Source: Rhizopus arrhizus (lineage: Eukaryota; Mucoromycota; Mucoromycetes; Mucorales; Rhizopodaceae). Taken from it: DNA of 64,000 nt. The stretch spans positions 496,001-560,000 of the forward strand of contig JAKZZE010000010.1 of NCBI GenBank assembly GCA_024220505.1, in the 5' to 3' direction. Within the stretch, counting starts at the first letter, position 1; each line of letters starts with the position of its first letter. A program made the position numbers and the translations under genes. The notes beneath the pieces are model-generated. The model had not been told where the DNA came from. It saw only the letters and a program-made list of their open reading frames with translations, and did no database searches. Positions 10,897 to 20,229 of the stretch are shown piece by piece.

Positions 10897-12900
10897 ATGA
10901 AGACCTACAGTATCTTGGTGGTGACTTTGTTATTATTAAAAACGTGTTCAGCTGGTATTTGGAGTTCAGACACAAACCAAGTAGATCCCGTTGAAGCAGA
11001 AAAAGAATTGCCTGAATCTCCAACATCTAAATACGATTATAAGCTATCTTTTAAAAAGCCTTATTATTATAATGACAGTGTTCCATTTTGGTCGACTGGG
11101 GGAGGTAACTTTTGAGAAAATAAAGCAGCAGTCCATATTAACGTTTATGATAAAGACGTACTTAAAGGAGAAGAGTTCATTCGACTTTCACCTTCTATTC
11201 CTAATACCAGCGGTTGGATTTGGTCAGAGATAAAAAATCCTTATGAAGAATGGGAAACAGAGGTCTCTTTCAGAGTGACAGGTACACACTTACATGGTGG
11301 ACGTGGTTTAGCCTTTTGGTATACAAAAGATAGAGAACAATCTGGACCTATCTTTGGCTCAATGGATAAATGGGATGGTCTCAGTATTTGGCTTGATTCT
11401 GCTAATCCAGTGGTAAAGAAAAAAAAAAGCATACAAATGAAAGTATGATCCTTATATATAAAATAGAATCATAAAGCATCTACAATGGCCTTATTAAATG
11501 ATGGTACCTTATCATTTACTTCTGGTTTAGATCCCCGAAAATACGCTCTTGGTACATGCTCTATCACCTATCGAAATTCACCCAATCCTACTTTTCTTAA
11601 AGTAGTCATGAAAGATCATTTATTATCTGTAATTGACTAGTAAAAAATAATAAGTTTTGAACATCTGTACTAATCTTCAGATAGGTTTATTTGGATAATA
11701 ATGGGGGTGGAAAGGATTATCGTATGTGTTTACAAAAGTCAGGAATTAAGTTACCTGTTGGTTACTATTTTGGTGTATCCGTAAGTGAAGATCCCTTTAC
11801 TGAGATGTTTTTATTTACATGAATATAGGCTAATTCTCATACACCTGCTGGTATATACATAAACACTTACATGCCTTTATTTGATATAAATCTATTATAT
11901 TAGATGATCATGACATCCTTTCCTTTGAAACGAGACAATTAAACCCACCTCAAAAGTTAGCAGTAAGAAAGATTGATTTATGGTGTACTTTATTTTCATT
12001 TTTTATAGCATCCAAAGCGTCCACTCGAAGAAGAAAAGAAGAAGAAAGGAGAAGAATTCAGTGGTATTGATGAAGAACAACAGGAGGTAATAGTATATAA
12101 AAAATCATGGCTTCCTAATAGTTAATGATTTGCAAGTAGAAAATTAAAGAAGCAGAATATCAGATGAGAAGATTAAGAGATAGAGGGGGTAATATGGATG
12201 AAGAAACAGCTGTCACTATGGTAACCTTGTTGCCAATTGATAAAGCTATAAAGTTTCTAATTGAGTAATTAAATAGTCTGCTATTTATGATACCCAATCA
12301 AGAACACTTGAAAATCTTCAGCTTTTACAACTTCAAGTCGAAGCCTTGGGCGCACCAAGCCCCGAGAAAATCATTACAGGTGATTATGATGTAGTCAAAT
12401 TAGCCAGTGGTGATAATGCTGAAACAGTGTAAGTTCATCATGATATTGTATCCTTTTCTCTTTTAACAAAATCAAAAAAGCGGTCAGCTAAGTCACAGAG
12501 TAAATGAAATCTTTGAAGAAACAAAAAAGAGTACAGTTCAGTTTGAAAAACTTGCTAACGAACAAGATCGTCAAATAAGAGATCTTCAAGATTCTATTCG
12601 CAGATTGCAAGAAACATTATCTACTTTAGATGTAAACAAAAAACACTTGAAAAATATACATCAAGACTAATCCTCCCCCCCCCCCCCTTTTTTTTCTTGC
12701 AGACACGTCTTTTAACGCAATCAGATATGATACAAACAAAGATGAATGAAATGAATCTTCATTCAGCTGAGACAAAGGGAACCATGTCCACGTTTTTCAA
12801 GTATATATTTTACATATTCCTTATACAAATCTTGGTTGTCTTTGCAGGTTATCTTTATTCAAAATTACGTGTAGACCCTAATGACAAGAAATTTGTCTAA
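10897..12900 (+). CDS. L-type lectin cargo receptor, ERGIC-53/Emp47 family
   Basis: Eleven exons give 487 residues: 10897-11104, 11156-11412, 11467-11628, 11685-11780, 11829-11850, 11904-11962, 12009-12086, 12140-12220, 12277-12428, 12481-12631, 12703-12900. A signal peptide (MKTYSILVVTLLLLKTCSA) precedes a legume-type lectin domain at about 40-265: VPFWSTGGDVLKGEEFIRL, GGRGLAFWYT and DDHDILSFETRQL, with the Ca/sugar-binding Asp-His in DDHD. A charged coiled-coil follows, then a transmembrane helix and the tail NDKKFV. That ending fits a KKXX COPI retrieval signal with a terminal hydrophobic ER-exit residue. Such receptors cycle between ER and Golgi carrying glycoproteins. The 12429-12480 acceptor could instead be at 12492 without breaking frame. 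The stop codon overlaps that of the convergent EMC8/9 gene. Confidence 0.93.
12675..12687 (+). repeat. C13 homopolymer in a lectin intron
   Basis: A pure run of 13 C followed by T9 forms the polypyrimidine tract of the last lectin intron, 14 nt upstream of the CAG acceptor. It is the longest C run I noticed in a window dominated by A/T homopolymers. Confidence 0.9.
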
Positions 12901-13659
12901 ATAAACTCGTCGCTATTAAGCCAATCCAAATCCGTATTCTCCAAGGCCTCATCAAAATCGTGCAACTTTTGGTACGTGGATGTGGTAATCAAATCGCGTG
13001 TTTTACTAAATGTCTCTTGTGGTTGAGTGAGTATCAATTGGCTGTTTCCTTTCTTCCAGTGGTTGTTTGTATGCGAATAAGGCTATGTGATGTCGTGTTT
13101 ATGACACTTTTCTTTTGAATAATATGGTTAAACTTACTATAAAAGCTTTCTCATCAAGTTTTGTAAATGCTTTATTGTCAATCTATAATGCTACTTTGTT
13201 AGAAATGCTTTGCTTTGTTTCATTACAACTCATCTTTATGTCTCAGTATTTTACCAATAGAACAAGACATTTTTCAAATTGCTTTCTAATTATTTCAGCA
13301 ACGTGTACTGCTCTTTCAGGCAAGCTGTGATCATTAATAACCTCATTAGCATGATACCATCCTACTATTTTCAAGTCGTTCTTTTGGGCATATATTTCTG
13401 TCTAAAGTAAAAAAAGATAATAATATTTTCTTTAGTTTTCTTATTTTTACTTTCTTTTAAATCCTACTTGTTGTAAAGCAACCTCCAGCATTGGTGTTAA
13501 AGTGGTCCAGTGATGAAAAAAAGGAACAGCTTTTGTAATTTGTAATTCTGAATTCGTCACTTTTCCTAATAGAGCACCACAAATACTGGATGAAGGGTAT
13601 TTTGCTGCATGAAGTAAAGGAACCGCGTAAGCAGCAGTATTAATTTGTATATTTGCCAT
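12897..13659 (-). CDS. EMC8: ER membrane protein complex subunit 8/9 (MPN-like)
   Basis: Four exons (13659-13468, 13401-13255, 13182-13138, 13082-12897) give 189 residues. The order MANIQINTAAYAVPLLHAA, YPSSSICGALLG, TPMLEVALQQ, KIVGWYHANEVINDHS, CLVLLIDNKAF, ending with DFDEALENTDLDWLN, follows human EMC8/9 closely. Spacing is identical across the first splice (LQQ-TEIYAQKNDLKIVGWYHAN). It is an MPN/JAMM-fold protein without the full zinc-protease motif, acting as a cytosolic structural subunit of the ER membrane insertase EMC. The start at 13659 is preferred over an in-frame upstream ATG at 13758 because family conservation begins here. The last 3 nt of the stop overlap the stop of the lectin gene on the other strand. 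Confidence 0.9.
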
Positions 13660-13895
13660 TATTGGTTTTTTTTTAAAGAAAAAGGAAATGCTTTGAATAA
13701 AGAGCAAGTATAAAATTGGTTTATACTCCGAATAAAGAATATGCCCTCCGCTTCCCAAAGAAAAAGGAGAGCTTGCTTTTTTTTTTTTTTTTTTTTTTTT
13801 TCGTTTGGTTCAATTGTATGAAAAGGAGAAAGGTGCTTATATTAAGTATCTTTTTTTAATTAATTAGATTATAATACAATTTACTTTCTCTGATA

Positions 13896-14433
13896 TCAAG
13901 AGTATATTGGTGCTGCATAAGGCCATGTAACAATTTGAAAACTGTAACTTATATTTTTGTCATCATCTTCATCATCTTCACCATCATCTTCATCTTCATC
14001 CTCGTCTTCTTCTTCTAGCTCTGCTGCTTCAACATAATATTGCCCAGCAGGAACATCGGCCAACCAAGTGAACGCAAAATCATCTCCACTCGAAGAAACC
14101 TCTTTGCCATTAAAGTCTCCCAAGATCTTTACAACCCTATTTTTTTTTTTTTTTCATCAAATCAGTGCTTTCTACATAATAATTAAACAATGTACCTGCT
14201 GTCACTAGAAGTATGTAAACTGACTCGAATTGTAACATCATCATCATGAGAAACACCGTTTGCAACAAATTGAATCGGTGTTCCTTGATAATAAATAGAG
14301 TTTGGAGCAGGAAATTCAAAATACGATACCTTTGCAAGAGCAATCGCTATCGTGCAAGAGAGCAGACATAAAGTAAAAGACTATATGGCTTTAAGTGATA
14401 GTGAAATATAGATCAGGTCTTTGTTACCTTCAT
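13896..14433 (-). CDS. Small secreted acidic protein, possible Kre9/Knh1-like Ig domain
   Basis: Three exons (14433-14428, 14380-14196, 14136-13896) give 143 residues. The first coding exon is just ATG AAG. Splicing it to exon 2 creates a clean signal peptide (MKSFTLCLLSCTIAIALA), which strongly supports the model. The mature part reads YFEFPAPNSIYYQGTPIQF, TIRVSLHTSSD, FAFTWLADVPAGQYYVEA: a beta-rich pattern like the N-terminal domain of fungal Kre9/Knh1 cell-wall proteins, where P-x(n)-G and T-W-x(n)-G-x-Y positions recur. A run of about 20 Asp/Glu residues (EEEDEDEDEDDGEDDEDDDK) interrupts the last strands. No GPI signal or membrane helix follows. The secreted call is good; the Kre9-like call is a guess from pattern only. 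Confidence 0.62.
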
Positions 14434-14661
14434 AAGTAAACAAAAAGAAAATACACAATAAAGAAAAGGAAAGGAATATCAAAAAGATATGCAAATGGTA
14501 TCAATTTCTCCTTTATTATTTGTATTCTAGTCTCTTCTCCTCCCTCCCTCCTTTATCTTTCTTACAGCATTGCAGTAAGCGAAAAGACAGAAAATCAAAA
14601 AAAAAGAAGGAGGGGAAGGGAGGAAGAGTACTTATAGTTTACAAACACTGTATTTGTACTT

Positions 14662-14700
<39 letters not shown>

Positions 14701-15976
14701 AGAGGTCCGTGTTTCTTTATTTTCATTGAATAGCAGATGATAGAATGATAACGACTTTAAATATACCAGCATTTTTACTATTCTACACCCATTGATCTGC
14801 AGACTAACTGTGGAGTAAATGCAAAAAAGGTAAAAATAAGAATGGAAAAAATTCTTTGAAACATATTGTGATTATAATGGATGCTTTATTTTATAAGCTT
14901 GAAAGTCTTAGATATAATAATGAAGAGGAAGTGAAAGAAAGAGGGAGGTTAAATCGGATTAGATACTATCCTAATTGCTATCGTTTCACTGCTTTTACAT
15001 AATTTAATATGACCAAATCATTCATTACCTCTGCATATTTCCAAATGTGTTGATTGCTGACATGACTTTAAACTTTGAGCAACATGTCATTTGCCAAAAG
15101 AGCAGATAATTCTTTTAATAGCTAAATTTTCATTCAAAGATTCTACCAATTCGCAGGTTGCCTTGTACCCAAATAATAAAAGAGAAAGTACAAATTGAAT
15201 TCTAAGCACCCCTGCTAAATGCCTTTTGAAAGACGGCAAGATATTGCTATTTTCCTTTTTCATAATTATCAGTTTGTTCATGTAAAAGAGTTGTTCATTA
15301 TGATTGATTTTCCAGGTAAAGGTTTATCTACGCAATAGAGCAAATGTACAGCAACATGAGCTCTTTTTTTCAAATCGGTTCCATTCACCGGGTTCAAACA
15401 AAGGAGCTTTCCCATCGTCTGAAAAGTCCACAAGATCAAGAATTGACGACAAGTCAGAATCACAGCAAGGGGTAAAGATTTGAGTATAAAGAAGAAAAAG
15501 AATGCGATTCCCTTTATCTCTTATCTCATGCTTTTCCGTTCAGGTATAGATATGCCTTCGCCAGTTGCTTATGATTCATAGTGCTAAAGAGATCTTTTCT
15601 TGATTGCTGTTCCTATCGTTGTCTCTTCATAAAGACTGCCCTTGGGAAAACTGACACATGAAGGCAAGGGTACTCTAGATGGGTTATTTTGGATGGCTCT
15701 GGATGATGCAATTCTGTGGAATGCAAGGTCAAGTCTCATCAGTCCATTTGGCCAATAATGAGATTTATGTTGCTGTAACTGCGCTTTCCGTCATCGATTT
15801 CAAGCATGGATGGTCCCTTGGAATCTCTCGAGATATTTTTTCTATTTGTTGTAATGTTATGCTTGTACAACATCTAATGCTCTTTATGCACACAGGCAAA
15901 AATGGAAGCCAATGCTCATTTGATCAAGTAAGCCATCGGTTGTATCAAAGAATGGAGAGACTCGATTGATAAATCG
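14434..15976. other. Gene-poor region with decayed-looking coding fragments
   Basis: No intact gene. On the minus strand 15463-15278 reads as a 61-codon open stretch (KKRAHVAVHLLYCVDKPLPG). On the plus strand 15625-15750 contains LPLGKLTHEGKGTLDGLFW in one frame and the next fragments lie in other frames. Base composition is less AT-rich than the flanks, as expected of former exons. A T(26)-A run lies near 14668-14700. I could not link the fragments into one model or name a family. Confidence 0.35.
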
Positions 15977-16255
15977 TTGAGCAGACCTCGCACAGTAAAA
16001 CGTGATCACAACAAACTTTCATGGCAACGCCCTACTTGTTATTCACCATCTCACAATCAACCAAAACTTGTATGCCTTCCTAGCCACTGGTTTGGAAAGA
16101 ATGATGACAATGCTGTAGATCCTTGTCAAGCAGCGTGTGCTAATTTAGTTTTTGACGGAGAACTGGATACGTTTGGATTTGTAAAGCTCAACGATGGACG
16201 CGTTTACAACTACTTTGAAAAAAAATATATCGACAAATATCCTATTGATGCATAA
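15977..16255 (+). CDS. Unrecognised 92-codon open frame, possibly the last exon of a broken gene
   Basis: The frame opens upstream of the first ATG at 15977 (preceding in-frame residues are AKMEANAHLIK, then a stop, then KEWRDSIDKSL) and closes with TAA at 16255. Residues such as SWQRPTCYSPSHNQPKLVC, DPCQAACANLVFDGELD and FGFVKLNDGRVYNYFEKKY look like real protein rather than shadow sequence: four Cys, balanced composition, higher GC. I do not recognise the family. Upstream fragments on the same strand are in conflicting frames, so this may be a remnant rather than a working gene. Confidence 0.3.
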   Translation: MSRPRTVKRDHNKLSWQRPTCYSPSHNQPKLVCLPSHWFGKNDDNAVDPCQAACANLVFDGELDTFGFVKLNDGRVYNYFEKKYIDKYPIDA

Positions 16256-16456
16256 CATTTGAAAATGACTGGTTGACTTTTTTTTATTAAAGCATATCAC
16301 CAGCAGGAATCACACTCATCTAAATACGGGTCCATATCAAGAGAATGGAAAAGACACATAAGGAAAATTTTTGTCTCTGGAACCATGACTGAGCAAAAAG
16401 GAACATTGTGCTCTGTGCTTTGTGTTTTTTTCCTTTTCTTTCTTTTTCTCTTTATT

Positions 16457-16783
16457 TTATTGTTGTGAACCTTGATGAATTACTGTAAATAAATAAAGAA
16501 AAACGCAATTTTCTTTTTTCTTCTTTCTACAAATGACCTCTCTGCGTATTATCCCATAATCCCCAGATGAGCACGGCTTATACAAACCATCTGTCCGAAT
16601 TCGGACCGTGTTTTTTTTTGTGCCGGCCGCATCATCAGTCGAATTGTTAGCCGACTTGCTGGCAAGTTCTGAGAGCCCTTGAGTAACAGGCTTGTGCTTC
16701 AAAATGCATATTGCTGAAGGATCCTCCCAATCTATATACGTAGTGAGTAATACAACTCGTTCTTTGTGCTCGTAGTCATCCAT
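16457..16783 (-). CDS. Hypothetical 108-residue protein (low confidence)
   Basis: A single-exon frame from ATG 16783 to a stop at 16457. The first 75 residues have coding-like composition (MDDYEHKERVVLLTTYIDW, HKPVTQGLSELASKSANNS, RTDGLYKPCSSGDYGI) and the DNA is less AT-rich than the surroundings. The last part is low-complexity Lys-rich and hydrophobic, which suggests that the true gene ends or splices before it. No domain recognised. It could be a fragment of the same decayed locus as 15-16.3 kb. Confidence 0.25.
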   Translation of the reverse strand: MDDYEHKERVVLLTTYIDWEDPSAICILKHKPVTQGLSELASKSANNSTDDAAGTKKNTVRIRTDGLYKPCSSGDYGIIRREVICRKKKKENCVFLYLFTVIHQGSQQ

Positions 16784-16848
16784 AATGAGGAAAAATAAAA
16801 GTAAAAATAAACAATAAAGGGAGATCAGCAAGAAGAAAAGGAACCAAA

Positions 16849-16916
16849 TCAATTTCGACAGACTGACTCAATTTCGGCAGAGCAACTCAATTTGGACAGA
16901 TCGGCTCGATTTCACT
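16849..16916. repeat. Degenerate 19-bp tandem repeat, about 3.5 units
   Basis: Consecutive units begin TCAATTTCGACAGACTGAC, TCAATTTCGGCAGAGCAAC, TCAATTTGGACAGATCGGC and a partial TCGATTTCAC. They lie between the hypothetical frame ending upstream and the SKI7-like gene. No function evident. Confidence 0.7.
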
Positions 16917-17033
16917 TTTGCCAGTTGTGGCTCATCTTTTTTATTTTCGGCTAATTTTCGCTAACCTGATTCACTTTGCACAACCCGGCTCAATCATTTT
17001 AAGGGGACAGTAGAGTAAGGGTAAAAAGTAGCT

Positions 17034-17720
17034 TTAATTCTTTTTGTTGGAACCGGTGCCACGTTGATTTTGAGCCGCAAAGATGATATCATCAGGACTT
17101 GGTTTATCAAATGGAAATATAGGAATTGAACTCGATTTCTTTAGACTGTCATAAAACATGGTTTGCAGTGAAGCTGTCAAAAATTGGACCTCGTTATCAC
17201 GACAGCCTATCTTGGGTTGTTGTTCGAATAAAAATTGAGCTGCAACAGAAGGTTTTGCACAGAGCGAATTGTCTTCCAAATCGACATTGTCCTCATTCTC
17301 TGACATGTCTTCTTCTTTTTCTTTTTGTATTTGTTGCTCCTGCTCTTTCACTGATTGTAGCGTAGCTTTATCTGGTTGCTTAGCTAAACTTGATAGTTTT
17401 AACAATCCCGACCCTCCAGAAGAAGCAATACTGGCAGCAGGTTTCGACACTGAAGATGAATTTCGAGTTGCAAGATGGCCCAAACTACTTACTTTAGAAG
17501 TAGATCTCTGTGCAAGAGAGGCAAGAGAAGGCATCGTGCTGCTTCCTGTCGTCGATTTGTTGGTATTTTTTTGAGCTAAACTTTGTAGTGGTGAAAGAGA
17601 TTTAGCGGTAGACTGGTTTTGCATCTTTTGTTTCAATTGCGCCAAACTCCCACCAGAAGAGCTGTTGCTTTGACGAGCTAACGCCGATAGTGAAGGTAAA
17701 GTTTTTTTCTCGTTTGACAT
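17034..17720 (-). CDS. Stand-alone HBS1/SKI7 N-terminal-like protein (putative exosome-SKI linker)
   Basis: A single exon of 228 residues. The first 110 residues are Ser/Ala-rich with repeated SL-x-x-LA motifs (LPSLSALARQS, SLAQLKQKM, MPSLASLAQRS, SSLGHLATRNS, LLKLSSLAKQP), followed by a Gln/Glu/Lys coiled segment. The C-terminal part has PSVAAQFLFEQQ and ends with IPIFPFDKPSPDDIIFAAQ. The F-x-F-D-x-P-S-P-D-D-I/V-x-x-A-Q signature is the conserved element found in HBS1 N-termini and in the SKI7 isoform of HBS1, where it contacts the cytoplasmic exosome. No GTPase domain follows: after the motif only NQRGTGSNKKN precedes the stop, and the downstream DNA has none. This suggests a SKI7-like protein without the translational GTPase half. 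Assignment by motif memory only. Confidence 0.5.
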   Translation of the reverse strand: MSNEKKTLPSLSALARQSNSSSGGSLAQLKQKMQNQSTAKSLSPLQSLAQKNTNKSTTGSSTMPSLASLAQRSTSKVSSLGHLATRNSSSVSKPAASIASSGGSGLLKLSSLAKQPDKATLQSVKEQEQQIQKEKEEDMSENEDNVDLEDNSLCAKPSVAAQFLFEQQPKIGCRDNEVQFLTASLQTMFYDSLKKSSSIPIFPFDKPSPDDIIFAAQNQRGTGSNKKN

Positions 17721-20019
17721 GGTTTTGAAAAAGAAGCTGATTTAAGATTTAATGTAAGAATCGCTGAAAAAAAAAAAAAAAAAAAAAGGCAGGATAACAA
17801 AAAATAAAAGACTTTCACCTGTATTTTTTTTTTTTCGTTTAGCTCGTATGTCTGTTATTACAATGGTTTAAATAAGTAAAGAAAAAGAAAGAGTAAAGTA
17901 TGATTGCCAGTAGTTCATGTTTCTTGAGTCTTACGTCAGGGTAAACTGTGCGTCTGCTACTGTAGTGTAGCTTGTAATTCAATGGTTCTCCTTATACAAT
18001 GTCTTGCAGCTCATGTCACAAAGTATGTTAGAAAACTGAGCATAAAGTAAAGATGATTTTGGCCTACAATGGTATATTTCATTCTATAGCTTGAAATCGA
18101 TATACGAGATGGGGGGTTTAGAAAAAGGTAAATAACGGAGCATGGGATGAAAACTAGTTTGCTTTCATAAGGTGTACAAAAGCTACTAGTATTTTGTCAG
18201 TAATTGATCGCAACGAATTAATTTAAAGCAATCACAGTCGCGTTCAATAGCTAAATTGGTTTCATGTGTATCATCGATCATTACTGGATTAACAACAGAA
18301 CGTTGTAATATGCAGTTACTTGATGAGCTTGCTGATGGAACTTTCATTCTAAAGTTGAATTCTTTATGAAGGATATATGCTTGATCAATTTTACTCTATA
18401 GAATTGAGTACAGCACGTTATGATTACTTGAATTGATGAGTAAGATAATATCAGTAAAAGTATCAAGCGAAAAATGACTTCAGTGATCAATTCGAAAGCC
18501 AAGATTTACGATGAATACGCATGCCCCTTTGGTTTAACGTTATGCATTTTTTATGAATATTATATATTCAGTACAGTGACAAAAGCATCAAAACTGTGTC
18601 TACTTTTGCAGAAAATACAAGACATACCTTCACTTTTCATAACGACACCTTCATATACTACTTTCTATATTACTTTGGACTTCCTCGTCAGTGTAACAAG
18701 TATAAGCATAATACAAGTCTCAAAAATCTGCGTAAAAAAAAAAAAAAAAACACCTCGAGCTAAAATTGTGTCTTGTTCTTTTTCGACTTTTCGTTTCACA
18801 TCAAAAAGTAACTTGCAAAACGTGAAACTATCCATGCAGACACTTTGATGGAACACAAAGTCAAACTTTCATGTGTCACAAATACACAGTTCTCCAAATT
18901 CATAGAAAATTCATCACACGCAAGCCCACATTTGGGTTGTGTAACAATTTACTTTTATAGGAAAAAATGAGGTTATTCAACAGGTAAAATAAATCTTGAA
19001 GTCGGGGTTGAATAAGTAGCCTAAATGGACAGGAGACTTCAAGTAGAAAGAAAAAAGTAGATTATTGCTTTTAAAATAGGATGTTTATTCATATAAAAAT
19101 GTTGGGGGGGTATTTACAGCTTTTCTGTGTAGTAGTCGCAGTCATTGCGTAGTAGTCGCGCAGTACTTGTTTCGTTTGATGTGAAGCGATTGCCATAGCA
19201 GCGACTCGACCTGAGTCTGTAATTGAGAATGAATTAAAGTTCGCAACACAGAATTGCACTGTCTTATTTTTCTTTTTATTCGTATTTGAATTGAAAAAGT
19301 GAGTAGATACATTTAAATAAACTGCAAATATGACAGTACTAGCTCGTTAGGCCTAATGATGGGTAAGATATTGGAGAAAAAAAGTAGTAGTACTGGCGAG
19401 AAAAAAGATGAAGATGAATGAGATGATACGTCATTGGTTGATCTATTTACTTTGCATTTATCATTTTGTATCTCATTTTGGTGAAGAAAACACAGCTGAA
19501 ATAGGTTTGCTGAATCAGTAATCTTCTTTAATCTAACATGGTGCGCTTTTTAAAACATTGATAAGTTAGCTTAAAAAAGTCTTTTTATAATTCTTAATGG
19601 TAGCCTTGTGATGTATAAACGGTAAATAGTGCATTAATAGATGTCTGCTCTTATGAGTGATACTGATTTCAAGATGATTGCATTACTTTATTTAGCTTGC
19701 TAACCCAAGTTTATTGACCTGATATTCCAAACGATAAAATCTCTGAATCACATCGCCACCACAAGTCTTTCTCACTTGATATCTACTGCTAAAAAGTACA
19801 AATGCTGAGCATCTTGGTACAAAAAAAAAAACAGATATCCCAAGACTATTCCACCTGATGTTTAATGTATCATGGACAAGAAGAAGGAGAAAGAGGAAAA
19901 TGAAAGATTTGGAAAACAGATAGACTGAAGTTGTACAACTCATCGTCATGGCAGTGTCGCTGAGTAGCCTGAAACATATCTCTTTCTTTCCTTCTTTTTA
20001 TTATATCCTGTAGACAAAA
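17721..20019. other. Gene-poor AT-rich region (about 2.3 kb)
   Basis: Nothing I can defend as a gene. The longest frames (18474-18848 plus, 19692-19949 minus) have shadow-like composition and no motifs. A short direct repeat of GTAGTAGTCGC occurs twice at 19129-19162. An A run (17767-17787) lies upstream of the SKI7-like start. Confidence 0.5.
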
Positions 20020-20229
20020 ATGAGTTCCTTTCGGTGGCTATACTCTGCTGGTCAGTCCTGGAGATGTCTTGATGAAACAGCTCAAGGACAAATCGAGCGA
20101 CTTTGGAGGTGCAATCAAGCAAATTGGATTACAAGTGAATCATTCCCTGGACCTGTATTTGTTGATACTGCTCAAATGGTACTTATTCACAAAGGTTCTT
20201 TCTATGCAATTGCTCGAAGTATCGCATAA
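20020..20229 (+). CDS. Tiny WWE-domain-like protein (69 residues)
   Basis: A single frame, ATG 20020 to TAA 20229. Almost the whole product aligns by eye to the WWE pattern: FRWLYSAGQSWRCLDE, then QGQIERLW, then VFVDTAQMVLIHKGS and a final AIAR. Trp, the second Trp, the IE pair, the VD-x-x-x-M strand and the closing Arg are all in the expected order. WWE domains bind poly- or iso-ADP-ribose and usually sit beside RING, HECT or PARP domains; here no partner domain is visible. The frame could extend by splicing: a GT at 20194 to an AG at 20270 would join a segment reading GDAIFLFYRLAPISLEPLK, so the C-terminus is uncertain. A short CT-rich stretch precedes the start. Confidence 0.45.
   Translation: MSSFRWLYSAGQSWRCLDETAQGQIERLWRCNQANWITSESFPGPVFVDTAQMVLIHKGSFYAIARSIA

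Noticed and set aside
11105..11155. In-frame TGA in the lectin, or a 21-nt intron (11105-11125), or TGA recoding
   Set aside because: A normal 51-nt intron 11105-11155 removes the TGA and gives exactly the family spacing GGDVLKGEEFIRL; no need for recoding or an ultra-short intron.
13660..13758. Upstream in-frame ATG for EMC8/9
   Set aside because: It would add 33 low-complexity residues before the conserved start; family members begin near MANIQ.
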